Below are positions 45,402 to 55,087 of a DNA stretch of 64,000 nucleotides, in pieces; position 1 is the first letter of the stretch; each line of letters opens with the position of its first letter. The notes under the pieces are model-generated. The model saw only the letters and a program-made list of their open reading frames with translations, made no database searches and was not told the DNA's origin. The stretch lies in NCBI RefSeq assembly GCF_927904885.1, contig NZ_CAKMNW010000022.1, positions 1 to 64,000 on the forward strand. Direction: 5' to 3'. This DNA comes from Candidatus Nitrotoga sp. M5. GTDB taxonomy: Bacteria > Pseudomonadota > Gammaproteobacteria > Burkholderiales > Gallionellaceae. The position numbers and the translations under genes are program-made.

Positions 45402-46171
45402 CGAAAAACACCGAAAAATTAGAAGTGAATCCCTATGTCAGCACGGACGAGCGTGTAATTTTGTGTATGAAATGGGGCGTTAAATACGGCCCTGAATATG
45501 TCAACAGATTATACGCGATGGTGACACGGCATTTGCGTGGGCCATTTCGCTTCGTCTGTTTAACTGATCGAAACGAAGGTGTGCGAGCTGAAGTGCAGTG
45601 CTTGCCCATTCCTGATTTGGCTTTGCCAGATGGTATTCCTGAGCGAGGCTGGAAAAAGCTAACTACGTTCGAGTCTGACCTATATGGATTACAGGGGACC
45701 GCGTTGTTTCTCGACCTGGATATAGTGATCGTCGATGACATTGACTGTTTCTTCGAGCAACCGGGTGAATTTCTGATTGTTCATGATTGGAAACGACGTT
45801 GGCGCATCACCGGCAACTCTTCAGTTTACCGCTTTCGCCTTGGTGCGCATGCTGATTTGTTGGCAGAGTTCAGGGCAAACCAGGCTGATGTTCGGCGTAA
45901 CTTCCGGCATGAGCAGGCGTTTCTCTCTGACTGGCTGCATCGTCAAGGTAAACTAAGTTATTGGACTGATGCTTGGTGCCGTAGCTTCAAATATCATTGT
46001 ATTCCGCGTTGGCCTTGCAACTACTGGTGTGCCCCAAAAATCCCAGAAGGCACGCGCATCCTGATCTTTCATGGCGAAGTCAATCCACCCGATGCGCTGC
46101 TTGGGCGACGTAACCGAAGGTTTCGATACGTGAAAGCCGCACCCTGGGTGTCGAAGCACTGGACCGAGTGA
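45398..46171 (+). CDS. Putative glycosyltransferase (GT-A-like)
   Basis: Cytoplasmic protein of 257 residues. The N-terminal part has an alternating pattern with PFRFVCLTDRNEGV, and the metal-binding type motif is TALFLDLDIVIVDDIDCFFE (DxD). HDWKRRWRITGNSSVYRFRL, HEQAFLSDWLHRQGKLSYW and RILIFHGEVNPPDAL resemble sequence seen in bacterial glycosyltransferases related to glycogenin/LPS enzymes. Donor and acceptor are unknown. It starts inside the stop codon of a 38-residue membrane protein gene. The next gene runs convergently from the other strand. Confidence 0.65.
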   Translation: MTKNTEKLEVNPYVSTDERVILCMKWGVKYGPEYVNRLYAMVTRHLRGPFRFVCLTDRNEGVRAEVQCLPIPDLALPDGIPERGWKKLTTFESDLYGLQGTALFLDLDIVIVDDIDCFFEQPGEFLIVHDWKRRWRITGNSSVYRFRLGAHADLLAEFRANQADVRRNFRHEQAFLSDWLHRQGKLSYWTDAWCRSFKYHCIPRWPCNYWCAPKIPEGTRILIFHGEVNPPDALLGRRNRRFRYVKAAPWVSKHWTE

Positions 46172-46266
46172 AATTCCCATGGAATACGTGTGTTTTTTAA
46201 ATGGGCAAGATACTGCGATCATTAAGCTCGATCGCATGGTGTTAGGGACGGTTTTTAGAGTAGCCG

Positions 46267-47082
46267 TCATTTAACAGCTAACAAAGCTATCAGCTCGCTT
46301 TCACTAAATCCTGCCGCTCGCCTTGCTTCAATATTAAACGGCCCACGTAGCGTTGGTGCCTTGTAAATTTCTGCAAGTGAGGCATAGGTCGATACAGGTT
46401 CCAGACCGCGTCTTTCGCAGATCCAGTTATACCAACGATTGCCAATTAATACGTGGCCAATTTCATCTGCAAGAATAATATCTATAATTTCAGCTGCCGC
46501 AATATCTCCAGCTTGCGCAAGTTTGGCTCGCAGAGGAGGGGAGGCATCCAAGCCGCGAGCTTCCATTGTGCGCGGAACCAGCGCCATGCGGGCGAGGATA
46601 TCATCAGTGGTTTTTTCGACCATATCCCAAAGACCATTGTGTGCTGCAAAGTCGCCGTAGGCATAACCTTTTGTACCCAGATGAGCAGAAAGCAAAGAAA
46701 AATGTCGAGCTTCTTCGGCTGCAACCTTTAGCCAATCAATATAATATTCACGCGGCATTTCCGGAAAACGCCAGATAGCATCCAGGGCCAGGTTGATAGC
46801 ATTAAATTCGATATGTGTCAGCGCATGAATCAACGCAGCACGGCCTTCTTCAGTGTGCATAGATCTGCGTGGTACTGACATATATGAAACCAGCTCAGGA
46901 CGCAGCGGGTGACCAGGGATGGATTGTAACGTTGTCAGGGAAGCATCGACCTCCAGGCTGATTTCGCCATTCTTCCATGCTTGGGCTAAAGCGATTACTC
47001 CAGTTGATTTCAGAACATGATCTGGTTCTGCTAGCCAATGAAGCGCTGCCACGCGAAGTTCTTTAGGAACACCAACAAGCAT
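46267..47082 (-). CDS. DUF455 family ferritin-like protein
   Basis: Protein of 271 residues with a ferritin-like four-helix di-iron arrangement. Candidate ligands are the Glu/His of THIEFNAINLALDAIWRFPE and WLKVAAEEARHFSLLSAHLG, then EIIDIILADEIGHVLIGNRW. This is the DUF455 pattern; related di-iron proteins hydroxylate tRNA (MiaE), but the substrate here is not known. Its start lies three bases after the end of the rlmD gene on the same strand, so it is likely co-transcribed with it. Confidence 0.8.
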   Translation of the reverse strand: MLVGVPKELRVAALHWLAEPDHVLKSTGVIALAQAWKNGEISLEVDASLTTLQSIPGHPLRPELVSYMSVPRRSMHTEEGRAALIHALTHIEFNAINLALDAIWRFPEMPREYYIDWLKVAAEEARHFSLLSAHLGTKGYAYGDFAAHNGLWDMVEKTTDDILARMALVPRTMEARGLDASPPLRAKLAQAGDIAAAEIIDIILADEIGHVLIGNRWYNWICERRGLEPVSTYASLAEIYKAPTLRGPFNIEARRAAGFSESELIALLAVK

Positions 47083-47085
47083 GCG

Positions 47086-48411
47086 TTATGCCTGCGACTT
47101 TTCAAACAGCGCGATGGATTCGACATGAGAAGTATGCGGAAACATATTCATCACGCCTGCAGCTTTTAGTACATACCCCTTCTGATGGACTAATATTTCT
47201 GCATCACGCGCTAGCGTTGCCGGGTTGCATGAAACATACACGATACGAACCGGTGCATCAGTACCCAGCGCTTTGACTAATTCAAACGCGCCGTCGCGTG
47301 GCGGGTCAATTAGCATTTTGTCGAAATGCCCTAGCTGCATCAGTGCCGCTTCGTCTATCTCGAATAAATTCATTGCGCTAAATTGAGTATTGTCCGCCAA
47401 GCCATTTAATGCTGAATTTTGCGCGGCACGCTGCACGAGCGTTGCGCTGCCTTCGATGCCCACTACCTGAGCACCACTGCGTGCAATAGGTAGTGTGAAG
47501 TTGCCTAGTCCGCAGAATAAATCAGCGATGCGTTCATTCGGTTGAGGATTAAGTAAACGCATGGCACGGCTTACCATGACGCGATTCATATCCGCATTAA
47601 CTTGGGTAAATTCAGTCGGTGAAAATGGCATGGTAATCCCGAATTCTGGCAGGCTGTATGTCAGCTGCGGAGCATCCAGCGGGTAAAAAGGCACAGCAGT
47701 TTCCGGTCCTTTTGTTTGTAGCCAAAACTGTACCGTATGGGTATCGGCGAACTGTTTAATTGCCTCTTCGTCAGCTGGTGAAAGCGCCTGTAAAATTCGC
47801 AGCACCAGCACATCCACATGTTCGCCGACTGCCACTTCGATTTGCGGCAATGCGTCGCGAGTTGTAAATTTTTCATTCAATTGCCCCAACAGTGGCAATA
47901 GCTTGGCAATTTTAGGTGTCAGAATTTCACAAGACTGCATGTCCGCCACATAGCCGCCACGCTTTTCGCGAAAGCCTACCAACGTTTTGCCCTTCTTCAA
48001 TACATGGCGCACCGAAAGTCGCGCTCGCTGCCGGTAGCCCCAGGACTGCCCGTAAATCGGCAGCAAAATAGTCTGGGCCTTAACCTTACCGATGTGCCAC
48101 AGGTTATCTTCCAGAATGCGTTGTTTGGCAGCAACCTGAGCACGTGCATCCATATGCTGCATGGAACACCCTCCACACATACCGAAATGTTTACATTTCG
48201 GCTGGACGCGCATGAAAGTCGGCTTAATAACTTTACCAAGTTGTGCGATTTCGAAGCTGGGTTTTTTACGATATGACGAATAGGTAACGCGCTCGCCCGT
48301 TAACGCTCCTTCGATAAAAATTACTTTTCCATCTACATGCGCAATGCCACGACTTTCGAAGTCAAGCGATTCAACAACAACACTGTTTACGTGTACGGAT
48401 TTATTAGTCAT
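47086..48411 (-). CDS. rlmD: 23S rRNA (uracil(1939)-C(5))-methyltransferase RlmD
   Basis: SAM-dependent RNA methyltransferase with an N-terminal TRAM domain (residues ~5-65) and an iron-sulfur cluster-type Cys set: [15 protein letters not shown] plus the Cys of MQSCEILTP. The methyltransferase part contains [37 protein letters not shown] (SAM motif) and [11 protein letters not shown], and the catalytic nucleophile Cys is in [18 protein letters not shown]. It has 441 residues from ATG 48411; the longer frame starting at 48456 reads into the previous gene. It follows VanZ without a gap. Confidence 0.93.
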   Translation of the reverse strand: MTNKSVHVNSVVVESLDFESRGIAHVDGKVIFIEGALTGERVTYSSYRKKPSFEIAQLGKVIKPTFMRVQPKCKHFGMCGGCSMQHMDARAQVAAKQRILEDNLWHIGKVKAQTILLPIYGQSWGYRQRARLSVRHVLKKGKTLVGFREKRGGYVADMQSCEILTPKIAKLLPLLGQLNEKFTTRDALPQIEVAVGEHVDVLVLRILQALSPADEEAIKQFADTHTVQFWLQTKGPETAVPFYPLDAPQLTYSLPEFGITMPFSPTEFTQVNADMNRVMVSRAMRLLNPQPNERIADLFCGLGNFTLPIARSGAQVVGIEGSATLVQRAAQNSALNGLADNTQFSAMNLFEIDEAALMQLGHFDKMLIDPPRDGAFELVKALGTDAPVRIVYVSCNPATLARDAEILVHQKGYVLKAAGVMNMFPHTSHVESIALFEKSQA

Positions 48412-48412
48412 C

Positions 48413-48799
48413 TTACTCTGCAGTTTTAAAAATTTTAGTTTCCAGCATGACACCAATCCGCCCTAAGCCTGAACTTACAAGGAACAAGCTCAATAACACA
48501 CCAGCACTATTTGCCAGCATGTCAGCATAATCAAATACTCGGTAAGCGGTCATGCGCTGCAAATACTCTATGCCGACACCCAAGACGACCAGCAGACCCG
48601 CTATAAGTATACGTGACGACCGAAGCTGGTAGATCTGACAGAACCATAACATCAGGAAACTGTATGTCAGTGCGTGCACCAGCTTGTCAGCATTTAAAAA
48701 ATGCATCGGTTCCGGAGGATCGGGTGTGAGAGAAAGATACAGGGTCATGGCAACCCATACTGCCCCCAGTGCAAGCCAGATTCGACGAAGCTTGTACAT
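48413..48799 (-). CDS. VanZ family protein
   Basis: Membrane protein of 128 residues with four predicted helices: [20 protein letters not shown], then [35 protein letters not shown] and [28 protein letters not shown] and GIEYLQ...R.FDYxDMLANxxG are the VanZ-like signature. The function of chromosomal VanZ proteins outside vancomycin clusters is unknown. I start at 48799, two bases after the stop of the exonuclease gene, and infer translational coupling. Confidence 0.8.
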   Translation of the reverse strand: MYKLRRIWLALGAVWVAMTLYLSLTPDPPEPMHFLNADKLVHALTYSFLMLWFCQIYQLRSSRILIAGLLVVLGVGIEYLQRMTAYRVFDYADMLANSAGVLLSLFLVSSGLGRIGVMLETKIFKTAE

Positions 48800-48801
48800 G
48801 G

Positions 48802-49587
48802 TTATGACTTTGGCCAAGCATCGAGATATTCCATCCAGTGAGATTCGGGAGATTTGCTTAAGGTAGTGCGCACCAATTCACATTCTTGCTCGTAACGAGC
48901 ATGTGTGAATTGACCGCGCATCAACTGAAAGCGTGCATATACCAAATAAGTGTTGACAACATCAGTCTCACAGTAATTGCGAATTTCATTCAGTTTGCCC
49001 TGCTGGTAAGTCTCCCATACCTTGCTGCCGTCCATGCCCAGTTTGCCGGGAAAACCGATTAACTTGGCCAGATCGTCCAGCGGGGCATTAGCCCGGCCTG
49101 TATACAATGCTAGCAAATCCATTAAATCAAGATGACGAGAATGATAACGGCTGATGTAGTTATTCCATTTGAAATCCTTGTCATCCCCTCCCATATCCCA
49201 GTAGCGAGCACATTGAACACCGTGAATCAGGCCACGATAATGCAACACCGGCAGGTCGAAGCCACTACCGTTCCATGATATTAATTGCGGGGAATATTTA
49301 TCGACGCCGTCAAAGAAACGTTGAATGAGGGCGCTCTCGTCATCTTCCAGTCCACCCAGCGACCAAACACGAAAATGGTCGCCTTCACGCATCGCGCATG
49401 AAATGGCCACTACGCGATGTAGATGATGTTGCAAGAAATCACCACCTGTCTTCTGGCGACGCATCTGAAAGGCCATCTCCGCCACATCCTCATCGCTCAC
49501 CTGTTCATCAAGTTCATACAGGGTACGGAGCCCGGCAACGTCGGGAATAGTTTCGATATCAAAAACAAGAACAGGAGTCATCAACAC
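48802..49587 (-). CDS. Predicted 3'-5' exonuclease (PolB-like, DEDDy type)
   Basis: Soluble protein of 261 residues with the RNase H-like exonuclease fold. The metal-binding residues sit in VLVFDIETIPDVAG (motif I, Asp and Glu), ISWNGSGFDLPVLHYR (motif II) and IRNYCETDVVNTYLVY (motif III with the later Tyr). Family similarity is to the predicted 3'-5' exonuclease related to the DNA polymerase B exonuclease domain. The substrate is not established. It is the first gene of an apparent run with VanZ, rlmD and the DUF455 gene on the minus strand. Confidence 0.85.
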   Translation of the reverse strand: MLMTPVLVFDIETIPDVAGLRTLYELDEQVSDEDVAEMAFQMRRQKTGGDFLQHHLHRVVAISCAMREGDHFRVWSLGGLEDDESALIQRFFDGVDKYSPQLISWNGSGFDLPVLHYRGLIHGVQCARYWDMGGDDKDFKWNNYISRYHSRHLDLMDLLALYTGRANAPLDDLAKLIGFPGKLGMDGSKVWETYQQGKLNEIRNYCETDVVNTYLVYARFQLMRGQFTHARYEQECELVRTTLSKSPESHWMEYLDAWPKS

Positions 49588-49736
49588 TGTTGGAATCGTA
49601 AAGTTAAGAGAAATTTAAGCATAAAAAAACGCTTCTGGAATTATAAAGTCGGCGAGTATTTATGAGGCCAATAGTTTTCCCATCTGTTCACCGGCTAGTG
49701 AGTGATGGGGCTATCAGTTTCGTGGGTTCTGTACAG

Positions 49737-50153
49737 TTATTTTTGTGACCAAGTGCCGCCTCTATGTATCCACCAACCGGCTTGGGCGTGCTGTATCCAG
49801 CGTTGTGCGAATGTATTGCGGATATCACCTTCCCACTCTGGGTGTGCGTTTGCGCGCGCGATCTCGGCATACAATGCTTTACGATCCTGATTCTCCGCTG
49901 CAATCAGCCCATTTACCTTCTGACGGGAGGCCAGGGGAACTGCATTGGCATCGCGCAAGGCAACCAGACCATCAGAAGTTAGTCCAACCGCGCCGCTAGC
50001 ATAGTGCTCTGCCAACTGTGCATGACGCGTCTGCATTGATTGCTTCAACGCAACAACGCCAGGCGTATTAATTTCGATGTTTACCTGTGCCGATGCAGCC
50101 GAAGAAACGCACAGTATGAACAGCATAAAACAAAATTTAGTTACGTTATTCAT
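49737..50153 (-). CDS. ydbL: YdbL family protein (DUF1318)
   Basis: Secreted periplasmic protein of 138 residues with a signal peptide (CFMLFILCVSSAASAQVN, cleavage after ASA). DUF1318 features are GAVGLTSDGLVALRDANAVP and RQKVNGLIAAENQDRKALYA, followed by IRNTFAQRWIQHAQAGWWI. In E. coli, YdbL is encoded with YdbH and YnbE, which form an intermembrane lipid-transport bridge; YdbL modulates it. Here the same three genes are in the same order, and the start codon overlaps the ynbE stop by four bases. Confidence 0.88.
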   Translation of the reverse strand: MNNVTKFCFMLFILCVSSAASAQVNIEINTPGVVALKQSMQTRHAQLAEHYASGAVGLTSDGLVALRDANAVPLASRQKVNGLIAAENQDRKALYAEIARANAHPEWEGDIRNTFAQRWIQHAQAGWWIHRGGTWSQK

Positions 50154-50359
50154 ATTGCTTTCTCCTTTTTTATTTCAGGTGTAACTGGCGGAGGATTAGA
50201 AGATTTGGGGGCCGTAACAGATGTTTCGGTTTGCCAAATATCTCCAATTATCTTGTCCGCTGCTTTTTCCGCTTCTGCGGCAGGAAAGTAAATATTGATG
50301 GTGACGCAGGCGCTGAGAGCCATGCCTGCCAAAGGTGGTACGATCCAAATTTTTTTCAT
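50150..50359 (-). CDS. ynbE: YnbE family lipoprotein
   Basis: Small lipoprotein of 69 residues. The signal peptide ends in a lipobox (MALSAC, Cys about residue 18), followed by VTINIYFPAAEAEKAADKII and a Pro/Ser-rich tail. This is the YnbE pattern, where the lipoprotein sits in the outer membrane and forms a beta-stacking continuation of YdbH. It lies between ydbH and ydbL on the minus strand with short spacing, so a single transcript is expected. Confidence 0.85.
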   Translation of the reverse strand: MKKIWIVPPLAGMALSACVTINIYFPAAEAEKAADKIIGDIWQTETSVTAPKSSNPPPVTPEIKKEKAI

Positions 50360-50369
50360 ATTGCCTCCT

Positions 50370-52403
50370 TTATTGGATCAATGCTTGATTGTCCTGCAAA
50401 ACCCTCTTTAAGCGGGTCAATAACTCACTCCAGTCTACTCTACGATTGTAGCCCATCACAGTGATGGCGGGAATACCGCCACCTTTTACAATCGTAAAGG
50501 CATCGCCCTTGTCTTCTGCCCCTGCCATAGTACATATGTCATTGCGTAGCGTACAACTTAACCCGATGCGGTCATAGCCAAAACTCTTAAAAATTCTCAG
50601 AAAACTGCGCTGCAAGGCAGCAACCCCACCTGTTCCACCAAGCGATGAAATATTTTCTACCGCCTTTTGACTGATCCGCTTGCGATATTTCCCGGGGCTG
50701 CTTGCCAGCTTGGCATCAAAGCGCACCGGACGCCAACGCACCAGCTCAAGATCTTTCACACCCAAATCAATACGCCCTTGGATATTGCCGAAGGAAAATG
50801 TGCGTGTGAGCAGATCAAGATCTAGGTTGCGCATGTCCAAATTACCTGACAGGCGGGGTGCACGACCGAAGGGGTCAAACAGCTCCAAGTGATTTGCCAG
50901 CACCGTGCCATCGAACACTCGAAACAGTAAGGTGCCATCCACCTTGAGCAAGCTGTTTTGATAACTTACCTTCGGGATAGAGCCTGACAGTGAGCCGTGC
51001 ATCTCCGGCCATTTTAGTGCAGCACTGAGCTGCTGCATGGAAATCGATGTCAGTGTGCTGGAAAAATTCCACTGCCACATGTCATTCTTGTTGCGCATGT
51101 GAAAATCGCTCACTTCTAACTTGCCGTCTAGTATGGGCAGTGTGGCGGTTGTCAGAATGAAACTCTTCCCACGCATCAGTATTTGCCATTGCGTTGCGCC
51201 CAGCGATAATCCCATCAATTCACCGTCAGCAAAACTCACATGCGCTACTCTCTTCAGTTTGGCGTGCCACGGAATATCCGCATTAATACCATGCAGTGCA
51301 AATCGTTTTTCACCATCTACTACTGCTACATCGCGGAGCTTAAGCAATAATGATTGAGTGGTGCCATTGCGGTATTGCCAGTCAACATCAGCAAGTCCTT
51401 TCAGCTTTGTCGCTGACAAAGCATTTTGTGCCAGAAATGGTTTAGCGTAATCAGCAAAGCCATTAGCCAGTGAAAGATTCTTTCCAATCAAACGAGCTTC
51501 TAATAAATTTCGCTTCTTAATATCCCAAAGTGCGTTCAGCTCTACCTTGCCTACCTTCGGCAGATTAACCACAGCCTGTGTTACTTTCAGTTTTGACCCG
51601 TCCCACTGGCCAGAAGCCTGAAGCGTGTGTCCGCCTCGCAAATACAACGGTTGCCAGAAAATTTCACCACTCTGCCAATCGACTGCGCCTCGCCAATTCC
51701 ATTTTTGGCCTGTGCGAGTGGCATTAACATGCACCTTGCCCGCCAATTTTTCAGCGGCATGCAAACCACTCTCATCTGCAGCAGCTAAATCAGTCAAATG
51801 CATATCCGCATTAATTTGGCTTATTCCCGCTTTATCGCCCCGCACCTCCAAGGTGCCATTGAGGACGCCTTGTGAAGGTAATGGCCCATCGGGTGGAAGA
51901 AAGCTATTTAGGCGCGTGCCTTGCGCATTGCGTAACAATGCAGTGGCACGCCACGGCTGTGCGCGTAAATCAGCGCTTACTTGCCACAACTCATTAGCTT
52001 TACCGGCAAGCCGTAAATTCAATTTTTGCGAGGCAAATGCATAACTAAATGTGATTGGCATGTCTGGAATCGCATCCATCCTTCCTTTACGGCATGCGAC
52101 GTGATCTGAATTCAGTAAAAATTCTGCACAGCGCATGTGTACCTTGCGCCATGATTTTTCCGCCATATGCATTTCGGCTATGCTAAGTTCTGCTGAACCC
52201 CCATGCGCCAAAACCACTTTAATTCCGCGTGCTGAAAAGTTCGCTGCAGTAACATCTGCCACGTTTAATGTGATTTGTAAGGCATAAAGATGGGTAGGCA
52301 AAAATAGCAGAAAAAAACTAAAAAAACCGGATAAGTAGCAACTTATCGGTCGAAATGTGGTATAAATAATCGTCTTATGTAACATATGGCTGCTCAATTC
52401 CAT
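50370..52403 (-). CDS. ydbH: AsmA-like YdbH family protein
   Basis: Large inner-membrane-anchored periplasmic protein of 677 residues. One N-terminal hydrophobic helix (SCYLSGFFSFFLLFLPTHLY) precedes a beta-rich chain of repeating groove-forming units; the C-terminal region (DLLTRTFSFGNIQGRIDLGV and VKGGGIPAITVMGYNRRVDW) is the YdbH/dicarboxylate-transport domain signature. YdbH with TamB and YhdP forms lipid-conducting bridges between membranes in E. coli. It heads the ydbH-ynbE-ydbL operon and diverges from the DUF192 gene. Confidence 0.85.
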   Translation of the reverse strand: MELSSHMLHKTIIYTTFRPISCYLSGFFSFFLLFLPTHLYALQITLNVADVTAANFSARGIKVVLAHGGSAELSIAEMHMAEKSWRKVHMRCAEFLLNSDHVACRKGRMDAIPDMPITFSYAFASQKLNLRLAGKANELWQVSADLRAQPWRATALLRNAQGTRLNSFLPPDGPLPSQGVLNGTLEVRGDKAGISQINADMHLTDLAAADESGLHAAEKLAGKVHVNATRTGQKWNWRGAVDWQSGEIFWQPLYLRGGHTLQASGQWDGSKLKVTQAVVNLPKVGKVELNALWDIKKRNLLEARLIGKNLSLANGFADYAKPFLAQNALSATKLKGLADVDWQYRNGTTQSLLLKLRDVAVVDGEKRFALHGINADIPWHAKLKRVAHVSFADGELMGLSLGATQWQILMRGKSFILTTATLPILDGKLEVSDFHMRNKNDMWQWNFSSTLTSISMQQLSAALKWPEMHGSLSGSIPKVSYQNSLLKVDGTLLFRVFDGTVLANHLELFDPFGRAPRLSGNLDMRNLDLDLLTRTFSFGNIQGRIDLGVKDLELVRWRPVRFDAKLASSPGKYRKRISQKAVENISSLGGTGGVAALQRSFLRIFKSFGYDRIGLSCTLRNDICTMAGAEDKGDAFTIVKGGGIPAITVMGYNRRVDWSELLTRLKRVLQDNQALIQ

Positions 52404-52460
52404 AATACAAAACCGAGTGTAATATCTGCTAAACCGGTCTTATAGATTGATGATACCAAT

Positions 52461-52892
52461 ATGAGATATTTTATCGCGCTATCGTTATTATTCTTTTTTT
52501 TCTTGCAACCCGCCTGGAGCGAAGATGTTTCGCTAGAGATTGGCAAGTACAGCATACATGCCGAAGTTGCCAATACCCCTCAGAGCCGTAATCACGGCCT
52601 TATGCAGCGCAGTCTCCTTTGTGCTGATTGTGGCATGTTATTTGTCTTTGAAAAAGCTGACCAATATAGCTTCTGGATGAAGAATACGCCACTACCGTTA
52701 AGCATCGCCTTCATCGCGCCTGATGGTCACATTCTCAATATTGATGAAATGCAGCCATATACCCTGGATACGCATCGCGCCCAAGGAGATGCTTTGTATG
52801 CGCTGGAAATGAATCTTGGCTGGTTTACCCAACATGGTATCAGGCGAGGAGTCACGGTTAAAGGGCTAGAGCAGGTTCCCACAGAGCAATAA
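52461..52892 (+). CDS. DUF192 family protein, exported
   Basis: Exported protein of 143 residues: signal peptide (FIALSLLFFFFLQPAWSE), then the DUF192 domain with VEVANTPQSRxxGLM-like sequence (ANTPQSRNHGLMQRSLL), CADCGMLFVFEKADQYSFWM, KNTPLPLSIAFIAPDGHI and LEMNLGWFTQHGIRRG. Structure and function are known only as a small beta-barrel fold. It ends at a bidirectional terminator shared with sodB. Confidence 0.85.
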   Translation: MRYFIALSLLFFFFLQPAWSEDVSLEIGKYSIHAEVANTPQSRNHGLMQRSLLCADCGMLFVFEKADQYSFWMKNTPLPLSIAFIAPDGHILNIDEMQPYTLDTHRAQGDALYALEMNLGWFTQHGIRRGVTVKGLEQVPTEQ

Positions 52893-52904
52893 CCTTTCTG
52901 AAAA

Positions 52905-52936
52905 TAAAAAATCCCGGCGAGTCCCGGGATTTTTTA
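52905..52936. terminator. Bidirectional Rho-independent terminator
   Basis: Stem ATCCCGG/CCGGGAT (52911-52917 and 52924-52930) with a six-base loop, flanked by an A-run on the left and a T-run on the right. It can stop transcription of both the DUF192 gene (plus) and sodB (minus). Confidence 0.9.
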
Positions 52937-52958
52937 TTTCGACCAAATTTTATAATGA

Positions 52959-53534
52959 CTAGCAGTTTTTCGCTACAAAATCCCAGTTAACCAAACTCCA
53001 GAAACTTTCGACATACTTGGCTCGTGCATTGCGATAATCAACATAGTAGGCGTGTTCCCACACGTCACAAGTTAATAATGGCTTGTCAGCACCGGATAAA
53101 GGTGTGGCGGCATTGCTAGTGTTAACGATGTCCAACGACCCATCAGCCTTTTTCACCAGCCATGTCCAGCCAGAGCCAAAATTTCCCAAGCAAGAAGCAG
53201 AAAATGCTTTTTTAAAATCTTCGAAACTGCCCCAGTTTCTGTTGATACTGTCCGCCAACGCTCCAGTCGGTGCGCCACCACCGTTAGGCTTCATGCCATT
53301 CCAGTAAAAGGTATGGTTCCAAACCTGCGCGGCATTGTTGAAAATTCCGCCACTGGCTTTTTTAATGATCTCTTCCAATGTGGCGTCCTCAAATTCGGTG
53401 CCTTTAATCAAGTTGTTGAGATTAGTCACATAGGTTTGATGATGTTTGCCATAGTGATATTCCAGAGTTTCCTTGGAAATATGCGGTGCTAGTGCGTCCA
53501 TCGCGTAAGGTAGTGCAGGTAAAGTATGTTCCAT
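52959..53534 (-). CDS. sodB: Superoxide dismutase [Fe]
   Basis: Cytoplasmic Fe-type superoxide dismutase, 191 residues. Metal ligands are His in [13 protein letters not shown], His in [14 protein letters not shown], and Asp and His in [17 protein letters not shown]. The Gln in [11 protein letters not shown] is typical of the iron class, where Mn enzymes place Gln later in the chain. GSGWTWLV and the C-terminal [10 protein letters not shown] are standard. GGAGA lies before the start. Monocistronic, sharing a terminator with the gene to its left. Confidence 0.95.
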   Translation of the reverse strand: MEHTLPALPYAMDALAPHISKETLEYHYGKHHQTYVTNLNNLIKGTEFEDATLEEIIKKASGGIFNNAAQVWNHTFYWNGMKPNGGGAPTGALADSINRNWGSFEDFKKAFSASCLGNFGSGWTWLVKKADGSLDIVNTSNAATPLSGADKPLLTCDVWEHAYYVDYRNARAKYVESFWSLVNWDFVAKNC

Positions 53535-53687
53535 CTGGTTCTCCTCAATTTAAGTTTCAAGTGGTTCAAAATTACAGCCGAATAACAGCCCTTAGGGCTT
53601 AAAAATCGACATCACAATAAAGGCTAGTTGGGTTTCTCTCATTCTAACAGCCTGCCAGACATAGAGACTCAAAAAACTGATTCTAAA

Positions 53688-53816
53688 GGGCCGCTCTAAT
53701 AATTCAATTTTGCAAAAAGCCGCTTCACAGCTTGCCTTCTTACCCCGTTGCCAGACAAGATACGAGTAAAAGTTGAACACAGCATATGTTTGATAGGTAA
53801 GTGATAATTATTTTCG
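53688..53816 (-). repeat. Dispersed MITE-like element, copy A5 (truncated, inverted)
   Basis: Reverse-complement copy. The right end of the element reads GGGCCGCTCTAATAATTCAA at 53688, followed by the GC-rich subterminal block (AAGCCGCTTCACAGCTTGCC) and the CATATGCTGTGTTCAACTTT core, and it stops at about 53816. Its far end and inverted repeat are missing. The stop codon of the adjacent coiled-coil membrane protein gene lies within the last matching bases. Confidence 0.65.
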
Positions 53817-54992
53817 GATATCTGACTGAGCGCTAATCATATCAACATAAGCTTCAGTGGCAAGTTCTCCAGATACTGACGTTGTACTTAAACTATAGAT
53901 ATCCTGTGGAAATGTATATTTCCATGAGTTATCTTGATATTTTGTGAGTTTATTACCTAAATTTTTATCAAAAAGCTTAAATGAATAACTACCAATCTGA
54001 ATATACATATGACCGATTTGTGATTGTTTCTTGAGCAAATTATATATTTCCTCAGATCTACTCATTGAATTATCAATATTGTGAAAAAAATGCCTCGAAA
54101 AACTGAAAAACATCGTTGAAAGTGGTAACTCCGCCGTAGACGTTATCTTGCCGGTGTAGTGTATGATTTTATTATCAATTGACCTGCCCTTAAGACCGAT
54201 CAGAATTTTTTTCGAGTGCGGAAAATACAGAAAACAAGTTTTCGACTCGATAGTTGTCGGCACCCTTAAATCCGGGTTGAATTTTATTTTTTCATCAGGG
54301 CCTGTCCCACCACCTGCAAAAGGTAAAAATATCCGGTCTTCGTTATACTCTCGATAGAAAGCAAGACTCACTCGGGTAGTGGTTATCCATAAAGTCTCCA
54401 AAAGCACTCGTATATCATTATTGGCGATACTCTTATTCTCGCTATCATTATGTGGATTATTATCTATATAAAAATCATAGCTATCATCTTTTTTACATAG
54501 GTTATAACCATTCTGAGAGGACCTGAACCTGGATAACTTCGAATCTAAAAATTCAGAATATATACTCAACTTCGGTGTGTCCAGGTTAACGATGTAATAG
54601 CCATAGAATAAGATGTCTCTGATGGGTATAACAGGCTTACCTATTTTTTCCTTAAGATTATCGATCTTGAGATTAGCTATATCGATCGTTTCACCTGTGT
54701 TTTCCAGCTCAGCCGTCACAGCTTGCAGCTCGTTCTTGGCATCATCCAATTTTTGCTGCAACAGTTCTGATTCATTTCTTGAGATCTCATCAGCCTTCAT
54801 TTTCTGGGTATGCTCAAAACCCTGTGCTACAAGCGCAAGAAATATTGATATGACAATGCCAAAAATGGAAACAGCCCCAATTGTGGTGATCTTACCGCTG
54901 TCATCACGGAAACTGTTAACCGCCCCGAGTAAGCCGAAGACACCGGAGAAAAGGATGGCGATAGTCTTAATAAAAAGTGCGAATAATTCCAC
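53808..54992 (-). CDS. Hypothetical membrane protein with coiled coil
   Basis: I do not recognise the family. The 394-residue protein has two N-terminal hydrophobic segments (IKTIAILFSGVFGLLGAVNS and IGAVSIFGIVISIFLALVAQ), then a ~50-residue coiled coil (ESELLQQKLDDAKNELQAVT, ELENTGETIDIANLKIDNLK) and a ~270-residue polar domain rich in Asn, Ser, Tyr and Lys. It is AT-rich compared with the housekeeping genes nearby, suggesting transfer. Its stop codon lies in repeat copy A5, so the natural C-terminus may have been replaced. It is next to a RAYT relic in an accessory stretch. Confidence 0.6.
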   Translation of the reverse strand: MELFALFIKTIAILFSGVFGLLGAVNSFRDDSGKITTIGAVSIFGIVISIFLALVAQGFEHTQKMKADEISRNESELLQQKLDDAKNELQAVTAELENTGETIDIANLKIDNLKEKIGKPVIPIRDILFYGYYIVNLDTPKLSIYSEFLDSKLSRFRSSQNGYNLCKKDDSYDFYIDNNPHNDSENKSIANNDIRVLLETLWITTTRVSLAFYREYNEDRIFLPFAGGGTGPDEKIKFNPDLRVPTTIESKTCFLYFPHSKKILIGLKGRSIDNKIIHYTGKITSTAELPLSTMFFSFSRHFFHNIDNSMSRSEEIYNLLKKQSQIGHMYIQIGSYSFKLFDKNLGNKLTKYQDNSWKYTFPQDIYSLSTTSVSGELATEAYVDMISAQSDIRK

Positions 54993-55087
54993 GTTGTTGT
55001 CTACGAAACATGTTAGGAGGCGAGTGCATACGTATCATTTTGTATCAGATACGGGATCAAGAAAACAACGACAACAAAACAACGTGG

